19,269 nt of DNA from Lachnoclostridium sp. UBA739 (GTDB lineage: Bacteria; Bacillota_A; Clostridia; Lachnospirales; Lachnospiraceae). The DNA is taken from the NCBI GenBank assembly GCA_002297865.1, contig DBKX01000160.1:17224-36492 (forward strand), read 5' to 3'. The notes beneath the pieces were generated by a model. The model saw only the letters and a program-made list of their open reading frames with translations, had not been told where the DNA came from and did no database searches. Position 1 is the stretch's first letter. The number at the start of each line of letters is the position of its first letter. Positions 16,125-19,269 of this stretch are shown here, piece by piece. The translations under genes were made by a program, and so were the position numbers.

Positions 16125-16517
16125 TTACAATTTGATTACTCTAGGTGCCTCTGTAAAGGATGAAAATGTAGCAGTTGCCTCTTCAAAATATAGAACCTCC
16201 GTGTTATCATCTTCCGCTTTATACATTCCTTGTAATTCTGGATACGCATCAAGCATATGTCTCTTTGCTTCAATTCTATCATCTCTAACTAGTTTTCCTG
16301 CAACACGAACCCAAACACCATCTGCAAATGCACAGATTTCAACCTTTGGATTCTTCTGAATCTGCTTAGATACTTCCTTAACTTTTCCTGTCTGGATATA
16401 AAGCTTGCCTTCAAAAATATCAACTGTACCAAAAGGACGTACTCTTGGCTGCTCCCCTTCTACGGTTGCTAAATAATAAGTTCCGCACTTTTTCAAAAAT
16501 TCATAAACTTCCTGCAT
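16125..16517 (-). CDS. Pyridoxamine 5'-phosphate oxidase-like flavin-binding protein
   Basis: 130 residues, the usual length of the small split-barrel flavin proteins in clostridia. Typical features are YYLATVEGEQPRVRPFG near the N-terminus, the strand GKLYIQTGKVKEVSKQI, then PKVEICAFADGVWVRVAGK and the closing TATFSSFTEAPRVIKL. Members bind FMN, F420 or heme. Most clostridial ones have no defined substrate, and true PdxH activity is unlikely at this size. The ATG at 16517 follows GGAGG at eight bases. The gene is second in an operon, 22 bases after the flavodoxin-type remnant, which may once have been its redox partner. A terminator follows. Confidence 0.9.
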   Translation of the reverse strand: MQEVYEFLKKCGTYYLATVEGEQPRVRPFGTVDIFEGKLYIQTGKVKEVSKQIQKNPKVEICAFADGVWVRVAGKLVRDDRIEAKRHMLDAYPELQGMYKAEDDNTEVLYFEEATATFSSFTEAPRVIKL

Positions 16518-16539
16518 CTTTCATTCCTCCATTCCTATT

Positions 16540-16647
16540 TTAAAGGCTCTCTGCCAACTTAATAACTTCCTCAAGTTGTGGTGCATCTACCATGATTTCA
16601 GTATTTCCGCCCTTACGAGGGCTGCCATTTAAGATTACTATTTTCAT
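16540..16647 (-). pseudogene. Internally deleted flavodoxin / NADPH-dependent FMN reductase gene (35 codons)
   Basis: The frame starts with ATG at 16647 behind GGAGG (eight bases) and a good promoter. Residues 1-22 (MKIVILNGSPRKGGNTEI then MVDA) are the classic first strand and phosphate-binding loop of NAD(P)H-dependent FMN reductases and flavodoxin-like proteins, normally about 180 residues long. Residues 23-35 (APQLEEVIKLAESL, counted from the shared Ala) resemble the last helix of the same family. Roughly 140 residues between are missing, and the frame is kept through the join to a normal TAA. The product cannot hold flavin. It could be a simple decayed gene whose upstream signals are kept to express the next gene, 22 bases on. 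Confidence 0.75.
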
Positions 16648-16704
16648 ATACTTGTCCTCCATGTAATTGAATCATTTTCTAATATTCAAAGGAATTTCAT
16701 ACTT

Positions 16705-16733
16705 ATTATATTTTATAATAGGAGTTCTCACAA
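16705..16733 (-). promoter_or_regulatory. Sigma-A-type promoter of the FMN-reductase-remnant / pyridoxamine-oxidase operon
   Basis: On the minus strand, TTGTGA (16728-16733) and a consensus TATAAT (16705-16710) are 17 bases apart. The start would lie near 16698, about 50 bases before the ATG at 16647. Confidence 0.7.
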
Positions 16734-16753
16734 GTGTTTATGTTTATGAAATC

Positions 16754-16778
16754 AAAGGGAGCAATCACTGCCCCCTTT
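16754..16778 (-). terminator. Hairpin terminator of the alpha-glucosidase operon
   Basis: AAAGGGAGCA (16754-16763) and TGCCCCCTTT (16769-16778) form a 10-bp stem with one wobble pair and a 5-base loop, just past the stop at 16785. The T-run after it on the minus strand is weak (CTTTGATTTC), so termination may be partial. Confidence 0.6.
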
Positions 16779-16784
16779 TCCTTT

Positions 16785-18416
16785 CTACTTAATATAAATC
16801 CTAGCCTCATACGGACGAAGCATTTCTTCATCATTTATTTTCTCATAATTTCCAAACAACACTTCCATATCACCACATTCTTCCACTAACGGCATTTCCA
16901 CTGTCTTATCAAAGAAATTACACACAACCACCAGCGTCTGCTCACCATTCTTCCTCTGATAAGCAAAAATATTCTCATCCTCTTCCAACAACAATGTGAA
17001 CTTCCCATCCACAAATACTGGATAATCCTTTCTCAACTGTATCAGCTTCTTATAACAGCTAAAAATTGAATTCGGATCATTCACCTGTGTCTTAGCATTA
17101 ATCTCTTTATAATTACTGTTTACCTTTATCCATGGTGTTCCATCCGTAAACCCAGCATATTCTGTATCATCCCACTGCATCGGAGTACGCGCATTATCTC
17201 TTCCCTTTGCATAAATGGAACGCATCACATCTTCTTTCGCATATCCTGCCTCAAGACGTTCTTTATACATATTATGGATTTCAACATCTCTATAATCCTC
17301 AATATCATACTGGACATTTGTCATACCAAGTTCTTCACCCTGATAAATATAAGGTGTTCCCTGCATGCCATGCAACAAAATTGCTAGCATTTTAGCAGAC
17401 TCAACTCTGTACTCACCATCATTTCCCCATCTGGAAACGATACGAGGCAAGTCGTGATTATTCCAAAACAGACTGTTCCAGCCACAGTTATAAAGTTCCT
17501 TTTGCCAACGTGCCATGACTTGTTTCAATTTCAAAAATGGTAATGGAGCCAGATCCCATTTTTCTTTGCCTTCCTGCTGGTCTAATCCAATATGTTCGAA
17601 CTGAAATACCATAGAGAACTCACTTCCATCTGGATTACTGTAAAGCTTCGCTAATTCTGGGTTTGCGCCCCAGGCTTCTCCAACTGTAATCAAATCTCCC
17701 TTCTGGAAGGTTTCCTTGCTCATTTCACGAATAAATTCATGAAGTCTTGGACCATTTATCGTAATTCTCTGATCTGGTTCTTTGGCGATCTGATCAATCA
17801 CATCCAGTCTGAAACCACCAACGCCTTTGTCCATCCACCACAAAATCATATCATAGATTTCTTTTCTTACCTGTGGATTGTCCCAATTCAAATCTGGCTG
17901 TTCTGGCAAAAACTGATGGAAATAATACTGTTGAATCTCAGGTACCCATTCCCATGCACTGCCACCAAATATGCCTTTCATGTCATTTGGAGGAACCCCT
18001 TCTTTACCGTCTCTCCACACATAATAATCATGATATGGATTATCCTTACTTTTCTTAGCCTCTTCAAACCATCTGTGCCTGTTTGATGTGTGATTTAGAA
18101 CTAAGTCCATAATAATACGGATGTTATATTTCTTTGCTTCTGCTATTAATGCTTCCATATCATCCAAACATCCAAACATTGGATCAATATCCTGATAATC
18201 TGAAATGTCATATCCATTATCCTCCTGAGGGGATTTGCACACAGGTGACAGCCAAATGGCATCTATCCCCAGTTCTCCTAGATAGTCCATTCTTTTTATA
18301 ATTCCTTTTAAATCTCCAATTCCATCTTGGTTACTATCCTGAAAGCTTTTAGGATAAATCTGATATACAACAGCATTTTTCCACCATTTTGTATTCATTT
18401 TTGTATCATTCATCAT
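16785..18416 (-). CDS. GH13 alpha-glucosidase, oligo-1,6-glucosidase type
   Basis: 543 residues, the usual full length for GH13 subfamily 31. The (beta/alpha)8 barrel carries the calcium loop DSNQDGIGDL (27-36), conserved region I DLVLNH (104-109), region II GFRLDVID with nucleophile Asp205, region III with acid/base Glu247 (VGEAWG), and region IV NNHD with Asp322. A C-terminal beta domain spans about 465-543. No signal peptide is present, so it acts in the cytoplasm on imported oligosaccharides. Val206, straight after the nucleophile, is typical of enzymes preferring alpha-1,6 bonds (isomaltose, panose), whereas Thr there goes with alpha-1,4. The start is ATG at 18416, with AGAGG six bases upstream overlapping the stop of the preceding glucosidase gene, so translation is probably coupled. 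The family is certain; the linkage preference is inferred from one residue. Confidence 0.95.
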   Translation of the reverse strand: MMNDTKMNTKWWKNAVVYQIYPKSFQDSNQDGIGDLKGIIKRMDYLGELGIDAIWLSPVCKSPQEDNGYDISDYQDIDPMFGCLDDMEALIAEAKKYNIRIIMDLVLNHTSNRHRWFEEAKKSKDNPYHDYYVWRDGKEGVPPNDMKGIFGGSAWEWVPEIQQYYFHQFLPEQPDLNWDNPQVRKEIYDMILWWMDKGVGGFRLDVIDQIAKEPDQRITINGPRLHEFIREMSKETFQKGDLITVGEAWGANPELAKLYSNPDGSEFSMVFQFEHIGLDQQEGKEKWDLAPLPFLKLKQVMARWQKELYNCGWNSLFWNNHDLPRIVSRWGNDGEYRVESAKMLAILLHGMQGTPYIYQGEELGMTNVQYDIEDYRDVEIHNMYKERLEAGYAKEDVMRSIYAKGRDNARTPMQWDDTEYAGFTDGTPWIKVNSNYKEINAKTQVNDPNSIFSCYKKLIQLRKDYPVFVDGKFTLLLEEDENIFAYQRKNGEQTLVVVCNFFDKTVEMPLVEECGDMEVLFGNYEKINDEEMLRPYEARIYIK

Positions 18417-18427
18417 CTTATACCTCT

Positions 18428-19269
18428 CTATTTTGCCAATTCTATAACAATAGCATCACAGCTATTCAATTTTATGGTATTCCTTGTAGGATTGGTTGTC
18501 TCATTTTCCCGATTGGATAACAGGACCCTTTTAGGAGTATATTCCAATTCTATTTTCACAGGTTCAATACCAAAGTTTGTAGCTATAAGGACGCGCGTAG
18601 ATTCGTCTTCGCGATAAAATGCCATGATGCCATTCAGGTTTTTGTATGCTGGAATAAATGCACCGTAGGTAAATAATTCTTTAAATGCAGCAGATTTGCG
18701 CAGAGCAACTAATTTGCGGTAATAATTCAACACAGAATACGGATTTTTTTCCTGAGTATTTACATTAATTTCTTTGTAATTAGCGTTTACTTTCAGCCAT
18801 GGTGTACCTGTGGTAAAACCTGCATGCTCCGCATCACTCCACTGCATCGGTGTTCTGGCATTGTCACGACTCATTGCGCCACAGACTTCAAGCGCTTCCT
18901 TGTCGGAAAGACCAGCCTCCCTGGCAACATAATATTGGTCTTTCGTACTGATATCATCATATTCTGCAATGCTGCTCCATTCCGCATTTTTCATACCAAT
19001 TTCCTGCCCCTGATAGATAAACGGAATTCCTCTAAGAAGAAGACTGATGGTTCCGAGCATTTTAATACCTGACGGAGTCTGGGCATATTTTGGCAAAAAT
19101 CGTGAAGCACCTCTTGGCTCATCATGATTTTCAATAATATTTGCTTCAAAACCACATTTTTGCACTTCAAGCTGAGAATGCATAATCGCTTCCCGCCATC
19201 TGGTAAATTCTATCTCTGGCGCATCATACCAGCCATGTTCTCCATCACTCAGACTGTGGGCACTGAAGT
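18428..19269 (-). CDS. GH13 alpha-glucosidase, C-terminal part (5' end outside window)
   Basis: 279 codons are visible, open up to the window edge, so the N-terminal half including the nucleophile and acid/base is not seen. The visible part begins in the barrel (FSAHSLSDGEHGWYDAP), has conserved region IV ENHDEPR with the third catalytic Asp, then IPFIYQGQEIGM, RDNARTPMQW and GFTTGTPWLKVN, and ends with the beta-sandwich domain (TRVLIATNFG...). It is clearly related to the downstream enzyme (shared RDNARTPMQW and VNxNYKEIN) but well diverged, so it is a paralogue, probably with another linkage or chain-length preference. Only 11 bases separate the two genes, so they are co-transcribed. Its promoter lies outside the window. 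Confidence 0.93.
   Translation of the reverse strand, partial: FSAHSLSDGEHGWYDAPEIEFTRWREAIMHSQLEVQKCGFEANIIENHDEPRGASRFLPKYAQTPSGIKMLGTISLLLRGIPFIYQGQEIGMKNAEWSSIAEYDDISTKDQYYVAREAGLSDKEALEVCGAMSRDNARTPMQWSDAEHAGFTTGTPWLKVNANYKEINVNTQEKNPYSVLNYYRKLVALRKSAAFKELFTYGAFIPAYKNLNGIMAFYREDESTRVLIATNFGIEPVKIELEYTPKRVLLSNRENETTNPTRNTIKLNSCDAIVIELAK

Overview
The window looks like a chromosomal segment of a low-GC Gram-positive anaerobe, most likely a Lachnospiraceae-type Clostridium relative. The signs are AT-rich DNA, strong AGGAGG-type ribosome binding sites, frequent GTG starts, BspA-like and Flg_new/FIVAR surface proteins, and GH13 alpha-glucosidases. Every gene I can support lies on the minus strand, so transcription runs from high to low coordinates. 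I see no tRNA, rRNA, CRISPR array, IS element or phage gene.

Layout from high to low coordinates. 18428-19269 and 16785-18416 are two GH13 alpha-glucosidase genes in one operon (the first is cut by the window edge); the second ends at a hairpin terminator. 16125-16647 is a small operon with its own sigma-A-type promoter: a 35-codon remnant of a flavodoxin/FMN-reductase gene that has lost its middle, then an intact pyridoxamine-5'-phosphate-oxidase-like gene and a terminator. 8700-15869 encodes a secreted 2389-residue protein made almost entirely of alternating three-helix FIVAR-like segments (17) and beta-grasp Flg_new repeats (16). Its promoter carries a 17-bp palindrome. 5098-8382 encodes a secreted 1094-residue relative with a BspA-type leucine-rich front, an Ig-like stretch and five of the same repeat pairs. 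A terminator separates the two genes. Neither protein has a recognisable cell-wall anchor.

4229-4855 is a GNAT acetyltransferase preceded by an unusual leader: two mini-ORFs with good Shine-Dalgarno sites, the second site buried in a perfect 10-bp hairpin. 3798-4127 is a decayed DUF134/NifX-type gene with both ends and the middle missing. 2254-3615 is a MATE efflux pump whose promoter has the 19-bp spacer and dyad typical of MerR-family control. 1940-2164 is a small charged coiled-coil ORF. 1270-1818 is a membrane protein that lines up with CDP-alcohol phosphatidyltransferases but has lost every residue of the catalytic motif; direct repeats overlap its promoter. 1-1002 is the N-terminal half of an MMPL/RND-type exporter.

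Functional themes are surface adhesion or matrix (the two repeat proteins), drug or lipid export and detoxification (MMPL, MATE, GNAT), and alpha-glucan use (two GH13 enzymes). Signs of local decay are marked: two genes have been cut down by internal deletion and one membrane enzyme has lost its active site. All family assignments come from reading the sequences against recalled family features, not from database searches.
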